Origin: Polytrichum commune
Taxonomy: Eukaryota; Streptophyta; Polytrichopsida; Polytrichales; Polytrichaceae
Length of the DNA stretch: 64,000 nucleotides
Reading direction: 5' to 3'
Assembly (NCBI GenBank): GCA_950295325.1
Contig: OX485805.1
Span: 2,232,501 to 2,296,500 of the forward strand
Notes under the pieces: generated by a model
Databases searched by the model: none
The model's input: the letters and a program-made list of their open reading frames with translations, nothing else
What the model was told of the DNA's origin: nothing
In this document: piece after piece, positions 33,460 to 45,654 of the stretch
How the letters are laid out: the number at the start of each line of letters is the position of its first letter
Position numbering within the stretch: the first letter of the stretch is position 1
Made by a program: the position numbers and the translations under genes

Positions 33460-36027
33460 CTATGTTGTAACATGGGGAGTTATGCCTCTTTTGGGAGGTG
33501 GGCTCAATAGAGTAAGTAGCCAAGGTAAAAATAGAGTAGGTAAGGGTGTGGGTAGGTTGTTTTCCCCTTTTAGGGGGGGGGGGGGTGGTATGGGAGTTTG
33601 TTTATTTTCGAGTTTTCTTTTGTTGAGTACTAGGTAGGTTAGGTATTTAATGGCGTTTTGGTGTATATTTTTCATGAGGTTTTTGATGCTAGTTTTGGGG
33701 ATTTTGAGGTTGGTTAGTTTGTTAATTGAGTGTTCATGTATGGCTCCTCTTACGCCTGCGGTAATGGTGATTAGGGGGTTTGTTTTCCAACCTTGGCTTC
33801 TTATAGTGTTTATTAGTGGGTCGTATTTGTCGTGTTTTTGTGTGAGAGCTTGTTCGGGGCATCTGTCGTGGCAATATGTAAATTCAATAAGTTGTATTGT
33901 GTGTGTGTGGGAGGGTGCCAAAGGGGTTGGGGTGTGGTTTGGGACTCCTAGTACACATAGGGTATCCGGTCTTAGTCTGGCATGGCATTGGCAGTTTGTT
34001 TGCGGACATGTGCATTTTAGGAGCCAGTCAGGGATGGTTTGTTCTTGGCTCATGTTGTTATGGTTACCTGCGTTTGTTAATGTGTAGTGTCTTGTGTGTT
34101 TGTTGGCTTGTAGTGTTTGAGTTATGAGGTGTACCGCTTTGTTGTGGCGAGCTATTCTTAGGCCTTTCAGGTACAGGTGCTCGCACATTGATAATAAGTG
34201 GGGCCATGTGTCTCGGTCATTTTTGTGGCATAGTGTGTAGTTGGGGTTTTGGAATTTGAGGGGTCAGAAGATGTTTTTTCTGTGGTTACCCATGTATTGG
34301 GCGTATCTGAATTTTAAGGTTTGGGTGATTTGGGTGTCCGATATCTTTTTGTTTTTCCAAAAGTGGTTGGAGAGTTTGTGGTTTATGTGTTCATTGGTGA
34401 GCCATTTTTCTACATATGGGAATTTCCGCTGGGCAATTGCCATTTCGCGGTTGTCATGTTCTTTTGATATGAATTTGTGTATAATTCTGAGGGCACCATT
34501 GTGTGTGGCTGTTGGGCAACTTGCTAGCCAATAGGGTGTGGTGCGAGCTATGTGGATGTGAGGTGTAGGGGTTGGTTTTTCTTTAAGTGTGCCCTCGTTG
34601 GCTAGTGTGTCAGCTTTCTCATTGCCTATAATACCCGTATGGGCCCGTACTTTGTGGATGTGTATTAAGTGTGGGGTCCAGTAGATTTGGTTTATTATGG
34701 TTGCTATAAGAAGTTTATCCAGATGGTGGTGTTGTGGGGTTGGGCGGTGCATGTGGTTGTTGATTAAGTATATGCTATTGAGGTTGTCTGTGAATATATG
34801 TGTGTCTCTTTTGGCAATTTGTATGGATTTGATGGCCATAAGTATGGCATTTAGTTATGCTCTTAGGATGTTTTGATATCCTGGTAATCATTCTGATATT
34901 TGGATATCTTTAAAGGGGCTATATATCCCAGAGCTTGCGGTATTGCCTTTCATTTGTCCTTCCGAATTTTTTGTTGGAGGAATAAAGGATCCATCAGTGT
35001 ATATGCATTGTTGTGGGTGGTATTTAATGGGGTGTTGTAGGTGGTACTTAGCCGGTAGGGGTCTTGGGGTGATGGTTTGTGTTGTGTGGGTGTTATGTTT
35101 GGGTGCATTTTTCCATGCATTTGAGAATTTAATGTGGTAGTTTGGTGAGGCGGGTTTGATGGAGTAGGTGTCTATGTGTGTACGAGTGATTTGTTTTAGT
35201 ATGCGTGATAATTCGTGTGGGGTTTTTAGGTTTGGCGTTGGGTTTGTTTGACCATGTATGCAAATTATTGAGACTTGTGATGGTTCTTCGTAGTGGTAGT
35301 ATTTTGGCCATTCGGGCGTGGGATTGTATTGTATTGTGTGTGGGGGGAATAGTGGCTAGTATATGTATGTCGTCTTTTTTGGTGATTGATAGTTGTTGGG
35401 ATGTCCAGTCATTGTGGTTGACTATGAGGATGGTGAATGTCTTAATATCTTCTTTAGCGGCCATGCGGGCCCAATGAATGGCCTATGTCGTTGTGTTGTG
35501 GTCCGTGGGGTGTGCTAACCCAATGCCTTTCCATCTGAAGGATTGTGCGTGTCCTAAGGAGCCAAAGATTTTATCTCGGTTGTGGGGTGAGTAATATTGT
35601 GTGAGTCGAGTGGGGCAAGTGAGGGGGGATGAGTAGTATGAGTGTGTGATTTTAAATGATTCTATTAGTGTTTTGGTAATTTGTGGGTGTAGTGTATGGT
35701 GTAGGTCATTTGTTTGTATAGTTTTGGGTTTTTTACTTGGGGAGGATGGTGATGTATCTTTGTATGAGCCATAGTATTTATTTTTCGAAGCTTTGTGGTG
35801 GGGGTTGTAGGTTGAGGGTTAGTTGTGTGTGGTTGTTATGGGAGAATTGATCCCATAACCATTGCAATCTAGTAATGGTGATGGTGGCCATGTAGTTGCC
35901 TTTGTGGTCATATATGTTTGCCTCCGAGGCTTGTATTTGGATAGTGAGAAGGTCCGTTTGTATGTCTTTATCTGGGTTACATTCTTGTGTGGATAGCGTT
36001 AGGTTGGTAATTTTTCGGGGTGGGTGT
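33460..36027 (-). pseudogene. Retroelement relic: RNase H and PD-(D/E)XK-like nuclease region
   Basis: On the minus strand a broken coding region continues from 38044-38509. It holds, in order: an unassigned block (AIHWARMAAKE, TFTILIVNHNDW at about 35450); RNase H (YTDGSF near 35000, then HIFTDNLNSIYLINN and HKVRAHTGIIGNEKADTLA at 34839-34264); a Cys/His cluster CTCPQTNCQCH followed by RLRPDTLCV, IQLIEFTYCHD and KHDKYDPL, then GWKTNPLITITAGVRG (33460-34188). RPD...E...K with a preceding zinc-like cluster resembles the restriction-like endonuclease of R2-type non-LTR retrotransposons. Several stops and frame changes break it. No reverse transcriptase motif is visible, as in a 5'-truncated copy. 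The coding strand is strongly A/C-rich. Confidence 0.7.
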
Positions 36028-38043
36028 TGTAATGACAATTTTTGAGCTTTTTGGACCAATTCTTAGTTTAAGTGAGAAACCAGTTATTTTTGGGCTTCTT
36101 AAATAGGAGTTAGTAGATATGAATGGGGCTATAGACTGGAAGTTCCAAAAGTAACCGAAAAGAAGTTATGGCTTCCTTGTAGAAGTCTCTTGAGGATTGG
36201 GAGGCTATTGTATGGTAGGAGAGGAGGCATGAGAGAGGGAGAGAGAGATTTTTTGCATATGGCTATGGACTTTTTCTGATATTTTTTGTGAATGCTTATG
36301 AACATATACTTTTGGAGAGAAAATATATACTTTAACACATGCGTGTGATTCGCATGTGACCAATCTATCGTCTGATTGCAGGCTTGTATTGTTAGTCTAT
36401 TTCCAGGGGGTTTGTACTGGAAGGGAGAGGCATATATGTAATTTCAAAGTAGTGACTGAGTTGAGAGTTAACTTGTAAGTCTGGCCGGAAAGATTCCTGT
36501 TCTTCATAATGTTTGTGGGATTCATACTGTGATCGATGTTGAGGATAGCCTGATATTAAGTGCGATTAGAAATGTCTGTGAGAAGAATGAGTGTAAGGAC
36601 GTTGATACTCTGTACTCCTTGTTTTCCTGGATTTGGTCGATTAGCTTAAGTAAGCCTCAGTGATTGATGGGTGTGAGTTATCGTAACCCGACTTTCTCGC
36701 TGTTTTAATTAGAGAAAGGAGATAGATCCGCATTGAATTATATGGTGAATTATGAGTGAAAACGTGTATGAAGATCTGCTGAGATTGCAGCCCAGGCCAT
36801 GGTTTAATCTCCATACTCTATCTTTCATACCTGCCCAAGAATACAAGTCATGACAATGGTCTGTAGAGAATGGGGATACAGTGAATAATGGTTAGGAGTG
36901 ATTTGGGGAACTGGACATTAAGCGGAGAGATTGATTAATTTATCTGGGAGTAGCTCTCATTAATTGCCGCGTGTTCTGTAATCATATGAAAGCATTGATT
37001 GAGGAAATCTGTGGGCAGAGATTGGTTGAGATCCTAGTGCTTGCAAGTCGAACCGGTTTACATGTTGACATCCTTCGGTTTCTCTATCTTAATTTGAGGC
37101 ACAATCACATTGGTCAAGGAACAATATTATTGTCTTCTTTCCGTAAATGAAGAGATTGTTTCCTTAAAGTCTATGATGGGGGTTGAAAGGACAACATATT
37201 GAGACTATTGACTTTGAAAGATGAACTCGAAGTGGAGGAACCGAATGGACGTGCTGTTTACGTGGTAAGTAAATGTGGTTAAATGGTTTACTCATTGATT
37301 TCGTAAGGAAATGAATACTAATGTAGAGTTTTACTATTTCTTTGGGAATTGAATTATTCCTTGACATAATAATCGTCATTGACATATCTTGAGGATTAAA
37401 ATGTATAAGATTTAAGGATGTGCATTTGGAACACTAATGGAAATCTATGAGCTTAAGAGTGTTGTGAGCCTGTGTTAACCGCATATGTGGTTTGGACTTA
37501 TTGTCTTGAGGAACGAGACGTTGATTACTTTGGCCGATATCAGACCATTGTCGGACTGCATAACTAAAAAGTGAATTTAATCAAAAGCGACTGTCTATCC
37601 TGAAAGGATTACAGCATTGACCTTTTCAAGTTACATTAAAAGGGTTTAATCAATGAAAGACTATGGTCTACACCAGAGTGCCCTTGGCTTTGGTAAAAAG
37701 ACAAAAATGGGATACTATTGCAAGACTATTGACTATGGCTGTGCCTATGATTTTGCACCGCACTCGGTCCAATTAAAATGAACTCACTGCCAGACTATTG
37801 ACTGGGAAATTAGTGTGAGGTGTGAGACTGTCACATTTGCATGTACTGACATGGAGTGATTTTTAGAGTTTTTATCCCTTACCCACAAGCCAATTGTCGG
37901 TCCTAAACCAAAGTGAAGTGATATAACCTTGTGTTTTCCCTAATAACTCTTATCTAAGACACCTAGATGATATAGAAATCACCTTTTAAGTCTTCCCTGA
38001 TTGTTTCCCTGGGTTTTTGTTTGTAACCAAAAAGCTAACTACA
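36028..38043. mobile_element. LTR-like insertion, probable solo LTR of 2016 bp (family 1, inverse copy)
   Basis: Begins TGTAATGACAATTTTTG and ends CCAAAAAGCTAACTACA; GGTGT flanks it at 36023-36027 and 38044-38048. Its right end is the reverse complement of the left end of 10469-12254, so the two are one family in opposite orientation, and it repeats related GACTATTG/GACTATGG motifs (near 37640, 37722, 37792). Removing it makes the retroelement frame read KFVHPPRKITNLTL without a break. No internal coding region was seen. Confidence 0.82.
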
Positions 38044-38509
38044 GGTGTACAAATTTGTTGTCTTTTGTTTGTTTGTGGTAGAGAAAGTTGTTGTATGTTT
38101 GGGTGGTTTTGTGTTTTGTTTTGTGGTATTGTGTTATGCGAAGTGTGTTGTGTTCTAGGAGGATGTTGTCTGGGTGTAATAGTTCCTCTTCTTTACGCCA
38201 TTGTTGAGTGGTCCCGTGGGGTGGTTGCCATTGGCATAGATACATGCGGTTTATGGCTTGCGCGCCCCTGGTACCTACACAAGCAACATAATAACACATC
38301 AAAATTGTGAAATAGAAGCTAAAGGATGCTGAAATTGATAATGTAAGGAAAAAACTAGCATAGTAAAAATGTAGTATAAAGACATATGTTATATATGAAG
38401 ATATCAAAATAAAGAGAGTGACGTAGTGGTAAGGTGAAGCAACTAGAGATGGATAGGAAGGAGGAGACTCGGGTACCATTCCTGACACCAACATATTTAT
38501 ACTAAACAT
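38044..38509 (-). pseudogene. 5' part of the same retroelement relic
   Basis: The minus-strand frame reading INRMYLCQWQPPHGTTQQ and KTKHKTTQTYNNFLYHK runs to the insertion at 38043 and rejoins the block at 36022 in the same frame once the insertion and one target copy are removed. The likely edge of the element is near 38275, where the A/C-rich composition begins. Its function is unassigned, and no reverse transcriptase lies upstream. Confidence 0.55.
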
Positions 38510-38694
38510 AGTAACAAAATTCGAAGCCCCCGCGGTAGCGGCCGCCTTCCTATGGGGGGAGGGGGGTGTAGGGGCATACGGCCAACATCAAAGGTCAACA
38601 CCTTTTATCACAAAAAATTAAAAATTAAAAACAAATTACAAAAAAAATCCAAAAAATCCAAAAAAAAATTACCTTGTTTGTTTGCTGTTTTTTA

Positions 38695-39164
38695 GAATTA
38701 TTCGTCCATCTTCCCACGAATTGCTATTAGATGATGCACTTCGAAATCCTTCCATTTGATTCTGGTCATTTCTTTTTTTTCTTTCTGTGATTCGCCAATT
38801 TCAATCGTACTCTTCTTGTCGCCTTTCTTTATTTTCTTGTTGTTTTTTTTGTGGCACGTCCCCTCTTTCTTCCTACTAGTTGGCTCTTCACTGCTCCTTC
38901 GGTTTCTTCTTATTCTTCAAACATTTCTGCTCTAACATATGAATGATGACTATCTAGGTGTCCGCCTTGGCTATAATTTGTCATTGACAGAAGTGGAGGA
39001 CGATGCAATACACTAAACGTACTGGGAAGCAAATTCGGACTTTGCAACATTTGGGAAATCGAATTTTGATTCTCTGAAATTTGGAATTGACACACGTTGT
39101 TGCATCCACTCTGAATTTTGTGACCACTCTCTTTATGACTCTCTACGTGGTTCTTCATCAACAA
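38695..39164 (-). pseudogene. Myb/trihelix-like protein relic
   Basis: The first frame (39164-38910, 84 residues) ends MFEE followed by a stop. A shifted frame then gives a basic run (RNRRSSEEPTSRKK, KKIKKGDKKS) and KWKDFEVHHLIAIRGKMDE before a stop. The W...E...LI.IR..MD pattern is that of the first helices of trihelix/SANT-like DNA-binding domains, which occur in plant transcription factors and as a partner of PIF/Harbinger transposases. The domain is cut after its first part and the frame is shifted, so this is a relic. Confidence 0.4.
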
Positions 39165-39169
39165 TATAT

Positions 39170-40720
39170 CCTTTTATTTTTGCGAAAAAAATTCTCACCC
39201 TATCACACAATTAGAACTATGCTACAAGAAAAAGAAATGACAAATCTTTCCTAAAACGGCCTTTTCACTGTGCCCTGAAATTAAACCGTTAGTCTGTTTT
39301 AATAGTAACCTACAGTGGCTTCTACGAGGCAAATAAAAAATAAAAAATAAAAAAAATTGGCATTTTTCTGCCATGGGCCCTTGGCTGTTTTTTCCAGACC
39401 ACCTCTTTTATCCCTCCCATTGAGGGTCAAACTCATTTTAGCACCGCATGCGTTGCTAAAATGAGTTTAACCCTCAATTCCTTGATATAGAATGTTATTG
39501 GTTCAAACCTCCACACGACCTCCGACGCATGCACCTCAAGCTTGCCAAACATGGAAGGTTTTGTAAGAAACTCCCTACCAAACTCCTTTTAATTAAAGGA
39601 TAACTCTAGTATCCTCTTGATAACATTGAGACTCACCCTATATTTCACTAAATTATGTATTAAGTAGACTTTTAACACTTATATATAAATTTGGGACATA
39701 TTGAAATTGTATACATGTAGTTCTATTGGTGGACCCTATGACATAACTGGTAGAAAAGTTGGTCTTAGATGTGGACTACATCTTTTGTCGTCACATGTTG
39801 TAGAATGCATGCATATTGCATAATTTGTGACAAGTACACATCCATAGTGAGATTCAATCACATTGTTTCTCAAACTATGTGTAAATTGGGGTTTCCATTC
39901 TAGTGTTCTCCCCCCACCTAATTTTGTTTAGAATGTGCATGTTTCGACACCATGACAAATATTATCATATGCTTTGTTATTTTGGATAAGTCTTTTGTTC
40001 ATATTTACTTGAATCTTAGGTAACATTATAAAATTAATGGCAAACATGACGCTTAAGATTTATGGCAGCTACATTAAGAACCTTTGAAAAAACTAAAGTT
40101 TACAAATCTACCACCAATTTCAACTCAACCATCATTAGACTATATTCGGGCTCCCTAATGCTACTTATAGGGCCCAATATGTGTTAAACATATTTCATAG
40201 TTTGTCCACTTTCACCTTACATGGCTACCACAAATCAAGTTGAACCATGTACGAATCTATTATTAGAGTTATCCATAAAGTAATCAGACGAAACCCTAAG
40301 GACAATTTCAAACCATGAATTTATTAGAATAAGACAAAGTCACCCAAATTTTTATAATGTTTGAATTATCATACACGAAAAGTTGTGCCAGGTTATTCTA
40401 ATAACCAAATAATCAAAAAACGGCTTTCTAGCTTGTCCTACAAGAATGGGTGGGCGAAGCTGACCTTGCATTCCAAGCTTTAAAACAATGGGACCCATAT
40501 GCACACCCTATTTTAAATTATAAAATTCTCTCAAAACTTTGAAATGAAAAAAATAGATCCCATAAGTAGAATCCTATACACGAAGAGCTAACGAGCTCCT
40601 AATAGAAAGTTTTCTCAAAGAATAATCAAACCCACAGTTGTATCCCTTTACGGATACGTTTATTAAAACCAATAATTTATGATGTTCTTGAGTCTTCATT
40701 AATTATGATGTTAAAACTCG
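39170..40720. other. Gene-free stretch with a dispersed repeat
   Basis: No gene is seen. A short near-palindrome GTTTAACCCTCAATT / TGAGGGTCAAACTC lies at about 39420-39480 (both arms contain TAAAATGAGTTT or its complement). The block 40425-40660 is a diverged direct copy of 57300-57570 (shared AGCTTGTCCTAC, AGAATGGGTGGGC, TTTTCTCAAAGAA). Confidence 0.55.
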
Positions 40721-40724
40721 CTAA

Positions 40725-41916
40725 GAGCATCTCCACCAGCAGAGGTATAAGTCAGTTGAACGGCACTCCTGGAAATCCGGTGCCCAAGACGCCAAGTTCT
40801 AACGTCCACCAGTCGACGCTAACGCCATAAAGGGTGCCGGACCGGGCATTTGGGAGGAGCTCTTCGGGTATATTGGCCTTGGGTACCGTGTTCTGCCTGC
40901 CAACGCCATCCGGGTGTGCCTGCAACGGGTGGGAGGACCAAGAAGGGCAGGAACTTCTGCCCGGAGGAGGAAGAACAGTGTTGCCGAAGTTTTATGCATA
41001 CTTCCACCGATGCCAGGAGAGGGATAGGGCAAAAGAATGCATAATTTTGGATCAATGGAGCAACGCACTATGCTAGACACAAACCCGAGGGATTCATTTG
41101 TCTTAATTGGATTCCAATGTGCAATGTTATGCAACGTCTCTTCAAACGCGGCGTCAACAAACACAAACACAAACACAAACCATGCCACGCTCCAGCTCCC
41201 TGGAGCTCCATGATTTTTTTCCTTTATACCTGCAACTTGGGGTTTTGACGACGGTTATGGGACCATGAGCTTTTGACCACCCTGATCTCCAGTCACTAAA
41301 AGACTGCAGATTTGTTTTGTGGGTTTTACAGCTGAAATTTTAAGAATTTGGGGGCATGTTATATACCGTTGGAAAGGTATTGAAAATATCTTTCCAGCGG
41401 TATATAACATGCCCCCAAAGTCTTGAAATTGCAGCTGGAAAACCAAGAAAACAAATCTGCAGTCTTTAAGAACCCATTTCAAGATGGTTTAGGTAGGACG
41501 ACTCAAACATTAGACCATGTTGTTGTGGTCCATATATTAATGGGTGACAATAGAAAGTCTCAAATTAACTCATATAGTGATATTAGTGTAATGTTTTATT
41601 TCGTGATTGATGAAAATCTAGTATGATTAGTGAATTAGTTAACGAGGGATTTTAGTATATTTCCGGGCGGAGAACCGAAAGGGATCGGGTAGGGAATCGG
41701 GCAACACATCGGGCATGGAATCGGTATCCGGGCAAGGCATCGGGCAAGGCTAATGGAATCGGGCAAGGGGGTAATACCGGGCGGGGGCCGGCCTCGAAGA
41801 GGGGCATGTACCCGAGCTAGTGGGCTCCAACAATATGTCGGGTAAACCCACACTATGCCCGGGGTGCCACCGGTGCAATTATGCCCGGGGCGGTGCCCGG
41901 TCTAGTGGGGATGCTC
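40725..41916. mobile_element. PIF/Harbinger-type non-autonomous element, 1192 bp
   Basis: Ends GAGCATCTCCACCAGC and TCTAGTGGGGATGCTC form short inverted repeats, and TAA flanks both sides (40722-40724, 41917-41919), as in PIF/Harbinger. The interior is GC-rich with many GGGCA/CCGG repeats at 41660-41900 and has no transposase. It contains a nested palindrome (41286-41470). Confidence 0.8.
41286..41470. repeat. Nested foldback (hairpin) of about 185 bp
   Basis: GACTGCAGATTTGTTTT and GGGGGCATGTTATATACCG on the left pair with CGGTATATAACATGCCCCC and AAACAAATCTGCAGTC on the right, around a loop near 41375-41390. Such a palindrome could form a hairpin and suggests a separate MITE inside the larger element. 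Confidence 0.85.
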
Positions 41917-41919
41917 TAA

Positions 41920-44290
41920 GATTGTCAACAACGTGAATGGATAGTCCATCAAAAATGTTATTATAAATAATCCGACAATCATTCTGTTCACAATCATACT
42001 TGGATTCCATGAACCTCCGTAACTAAATTACGTTATGAGATGCTTGGAAAATCTTCCATAAACTCACCCTAAAAGAATCGTTGTACAAAAATATGTCTTT
42101 TGAGTTATGTGGTCCTATTATGGGCACATAACATTATTCAGATTCATAACAATCTTTCGTGGGACTGACAATATTATGTGGAATATTCCTTATATTCATA
42201 TTGATTGTGGGAATATCCCGCATAATATAGTTAGTCCCAAGTAACATTCTTATAGATCTGAATCATGTTATGCTTGGAAGTTGCCTCATCCAGCTAGCAA
42301 TTGTGGATCGAGCAAATTGTTGTTTCAAGTTTCATGATTGAAACAACGATCACTACAAGCATATGAGTCATGGGCGAATTGTTGTGCGTTGTTGGAAACT
42401 ATGTAAATTTATCATTGTGATAGATTTTCATGTTTCTTTCACATGCACATGACGCTTGTTTATGACTCGTATGTTGGTAGTGGATGCAAAAATCATAGGA
42501 GCTCGACATCGAGATTCTTTTTTTCTTTTCAAGTGGTCATTTTAATTGAAACCCTAACCATGGTGATAATCCAGATGCAAATCTTAAAGATAAACCCGGG
42601 TATAAAAGTAAATAAGCATGATAGCCATTGAGCCTCGAGTTTACATTTAAGATTGCAACTTTGAACAAGGGTGAAGCATCTCTCATTAACACCAACCTGC
42701 AGTTAGCATCATCTCTCTACCTAGTGCATTTAAAATAGGAGGTTTGTGTTGAGTAGTACTGAATAGAAATGGACATTGAGCTACAAATTATTTGGTTCTT
42801 TGTTGATATCACTCCATGTGGGCAACGTGTGAGAGCCTTTGTGTCACCACAATGGCAAATCTTATTTATTGAAGAGATTATCGTGAATCGTGAATGTGTG
42901 TGGTGTTTGCAATTTATACACGCCTAAATAATGAATGTGTTTAGAACAATTATATGATAACATTCCTCAACTAGTTTGACATGTGTTGGTGGGGCCCATG
43001 GTCCAATTCAAGTTATCTTAAAATCACCATACCATTTAAAGTATTTAGTATCACATGCGTAATAGTGTTACTTACCCTATGTTGGGGCGTATCCTAGGTT
43101 TCACTACGAATTGACATCACTGGTAGTGTCACCTCACGAGATTCAACATTCAAGTGCACTTGTTAATATCTTGGCATGTTTATGTTGAGCAATGTGATGA
43201 GGTGTATGCCTTGTTACACAACGCTCTACAAGTTCACTAAATTATACACAAATGACACCCAACATTAGTATATACATCTAAGAATGTATTCTTCTTGAAT
43301 ACTAAAATGTGAACTCATGACACTTGCTACTAATATGATCAATACTATCTTTTCTTCTGTATTGAAATGATAACCTTTCATCTAAGGTATTCCAATGTGC
43401 TAAACTAGTTCTCATCATGTAAATACTTCTCACTTGAAAAAGCTACTTATGTTGATGAATAGTATCATATTGAAAAAGTACTTGTATTGATGGCAATTAA
43501 TGGACGTGACACTTTGACACCTCTAGACATCTATTTTCAATCATGCGCAATTAGTGTACATGACACTTAACACCATAAATGATACAACACCGATTATTGT
43601 CAATAAACTCTTCAGTTTAGATTTCAGTTTAGTGTGTCTCAATATCAAGACATGAGACATAGAATCAACGATGTGACTACGGTCCAACAAACTTTATTAC
43701 ATGCTCATTATCATCTACATGTTATGAAGGTACATTGAATAGTCCTATTGTTGTGGGCCGCATTAATTGTGTTTCAATCCATGCTATATTTCTAGTAGAG
43801 AATTAGTGTAGGCCATATTAATTTTGTCTTCTAGAAAACAATTGCAAGCAATACTTAGATTTTGTGCCAATTTTATGTTACAACTAATGTTTAAAGTGTT
43901 GGTTGGAAGTCTTGATGAAGACTTAGAGGAAGACCCAGGGTCTTGGACCCACATTAATTCCACCTTGACTAGAAAAGAAGCGTGGCCCACTCTAATTTTC
44001 CACCCACAATACTAGGACTGAATTTAGTGTAGTGTTCGGAAAATTATTGTTGTGATCGGTTGGGCATTGTTCATGAACAATGACGGGAGAAGTGCTATTC
44101 ACAAAGAAAGAAAAGAAAAAGGAGTGTTGATGTTTTGTTATTAAATTAACATGCGATGTCCATATGGTCACGGGGGAGCGTGGGGGTGGCTTAATACCTA
44201 CTCTCGTAGGTGGACCCTGGAAGGTAGGTTTTAGTGTCAAAGGGGGTTTGGTGTTCGTTTAGGTGAAAGGGGGTCTCCAAATTGCACACT
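41920..44290. other. Gene-free stretch with a foldback at 42127-42272
   Basis: CATAACATTATTCAGAT at 42127 pairs with ATCTGAATCATGTTATG ending at 42272; the arms, about 63 bases, meet near 42200. The remainder is AT-rich and shows no gene or RNA. Short ORFs of 60-80 codons have no recognised motif. Confidence 0.6.
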
Positions 44291-44292
44291 TC

Positions 44293-44610
44293 TTATGCCA
44301 CCTTTTTGGCTAATTTATTTGCTTCCTCATTACTAAGGATGTTTGTGTGGACTATGACTTTACGGATGGTGACATTGTGGGGTGAACTATTTGTTGTGTG
44401 AATGATGCGGTAAATGAGTTTGTTTGGATGGTTGTATTGTGATGAGGGGTGGCAAGTGTGGTTGAGTACGCATATAATGTTGAGGCTATAAGTATAATAT
44501 ATGAATGTATTTGTGGTGAGGTTCTTATTATGTTCCACGGCAAGTAGTAGAGCATGAAACTATGGCTTTCCGATTTCTCATGGTACAATCTTTGGATGAG
44601 AATCAAGGGC
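44293..44610 (-). pseudogene. RNase H relic of a second retroelement copy
   Basis: The minus-strand frame reads FIYYTYSLNIICVLNHT and then IRKVIVHTNILSNEEANKLA. This aligns with HIFTDNLNSIYLINN and HKVRAHTGIIGNEKADTLA of the element at 34264-34839. The catalytic Asp of IFTD is changed (FIYYTY) and the frame is shifted near 44540, so it is dead. Confidence 0.6.
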
Positions 44611-44810
44611 CCTCAAAATCACTCCGTCATAATCCTTGGCTAATGTGTGAAGCGGCCCTTACTAACTTCGATCGAAGGATAGCAGAACGGTGGAAATCAC
44701 CCCCTGTGATTAGAAGAAGACATCAAGACATCATTCCTGAATTAAGCTCTAAATCTGCCTTTTCCAGTGACCAGATGCTAGTTTGATGTGAAACATAGTA
44801 TTCGCGGCTT

Positions 44811-45310
44811 AGGGCCACTTTACACATGAGCCAAGAGCCGTGACCACGAAATTGTGAGAGCCCAAAAGAAAGTGTCTAAAGGCCGTCCCAACACACCTCC
44901 AACATCATGTAGTGCGGTCACGGACCCTCAAGTGTAGTGTGAAGTCATACGTGATCGGGTCCTCAACCAAATGCTATTTCAATGAATTTCTATTCATGCG
45001 GGTCCTCACACATGATAAAATAGAATAAACCAACGGTTATGAGCGTTTGGAGTGCCATGGTCTCCTGGTTTTGTGTTAGGCGTACCTTCAAGAGGTGGGT
45101 TTTGAAAATATTCCAAATGACCATGAAACATGATCCATTCGATGCCATGTAGGAGTCCATGTAGACTTTACATCCATCGTGCATTCACATACTCCGTTGG
45201 TCCCTCAAGCGTAGTGTGAAGTGAACTTGGACCGGCTCCGCCTTTTCCACCAATGAGAGTGCTTGAAGTGTAATGGTCACGGGCTCTCAGTCTCGTGTGT
45301 GAAGTGGCCC
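44811..45310. mobile_element. PIF/Harbinger-like MITE, 500 bp
   Basis: GGGCCACTTTACACATGAG at the left pairs with CGTGTGTGAAGTGGCCC at the right; TTA flanks both ends (44808-44810, 45311-45313). Arms are about 40 bases, with GAGCCGTGACC and GGTCACGGGCTC inside them. A partial end of similar type (TGTGTGAAGCGGCCCTTA) lies at about 44645-44662. It sits 345 bases upstream of the secreted-protein gene. Confidence 0.85.
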
Positions 45311-45654
45311 TTACTGTAGTAGGTAGATAAGGTGAATCTATTTTTGACACAGATGGAGGATTAGCGAAGATTCGTCGCCGGAGTAGGTAGGAGATACCTT
45401 TGTAATTTAGCGATACGTTGACTGCAATCAAATTTCCTTAGGCCGCAGATTGCAATGACCTGCACAGCTGTTCCAAGAGATCATCAACGCCAGCTCTTCT
45501 TCGCGGTTGACTATTCCAGTTCCAGTGCACTTCAACTTACCAACTTGCATTCTGGTTCAGATCATTTAAGCTTGAGTTGATCTCTCAGGCTTCATCAATC
45601 TTTTGTACTCCTTTGAAGGTTAGTAAAGGCCAGCAGCAACTTACGAGAGGAAGA

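Noticed and set aside
40799-41188. 129-codon minus ORF in the PIF/Harbinger-type element
   Set aside because: No DDE transposase or Myb motif; GC-rich composition explains the open frame.
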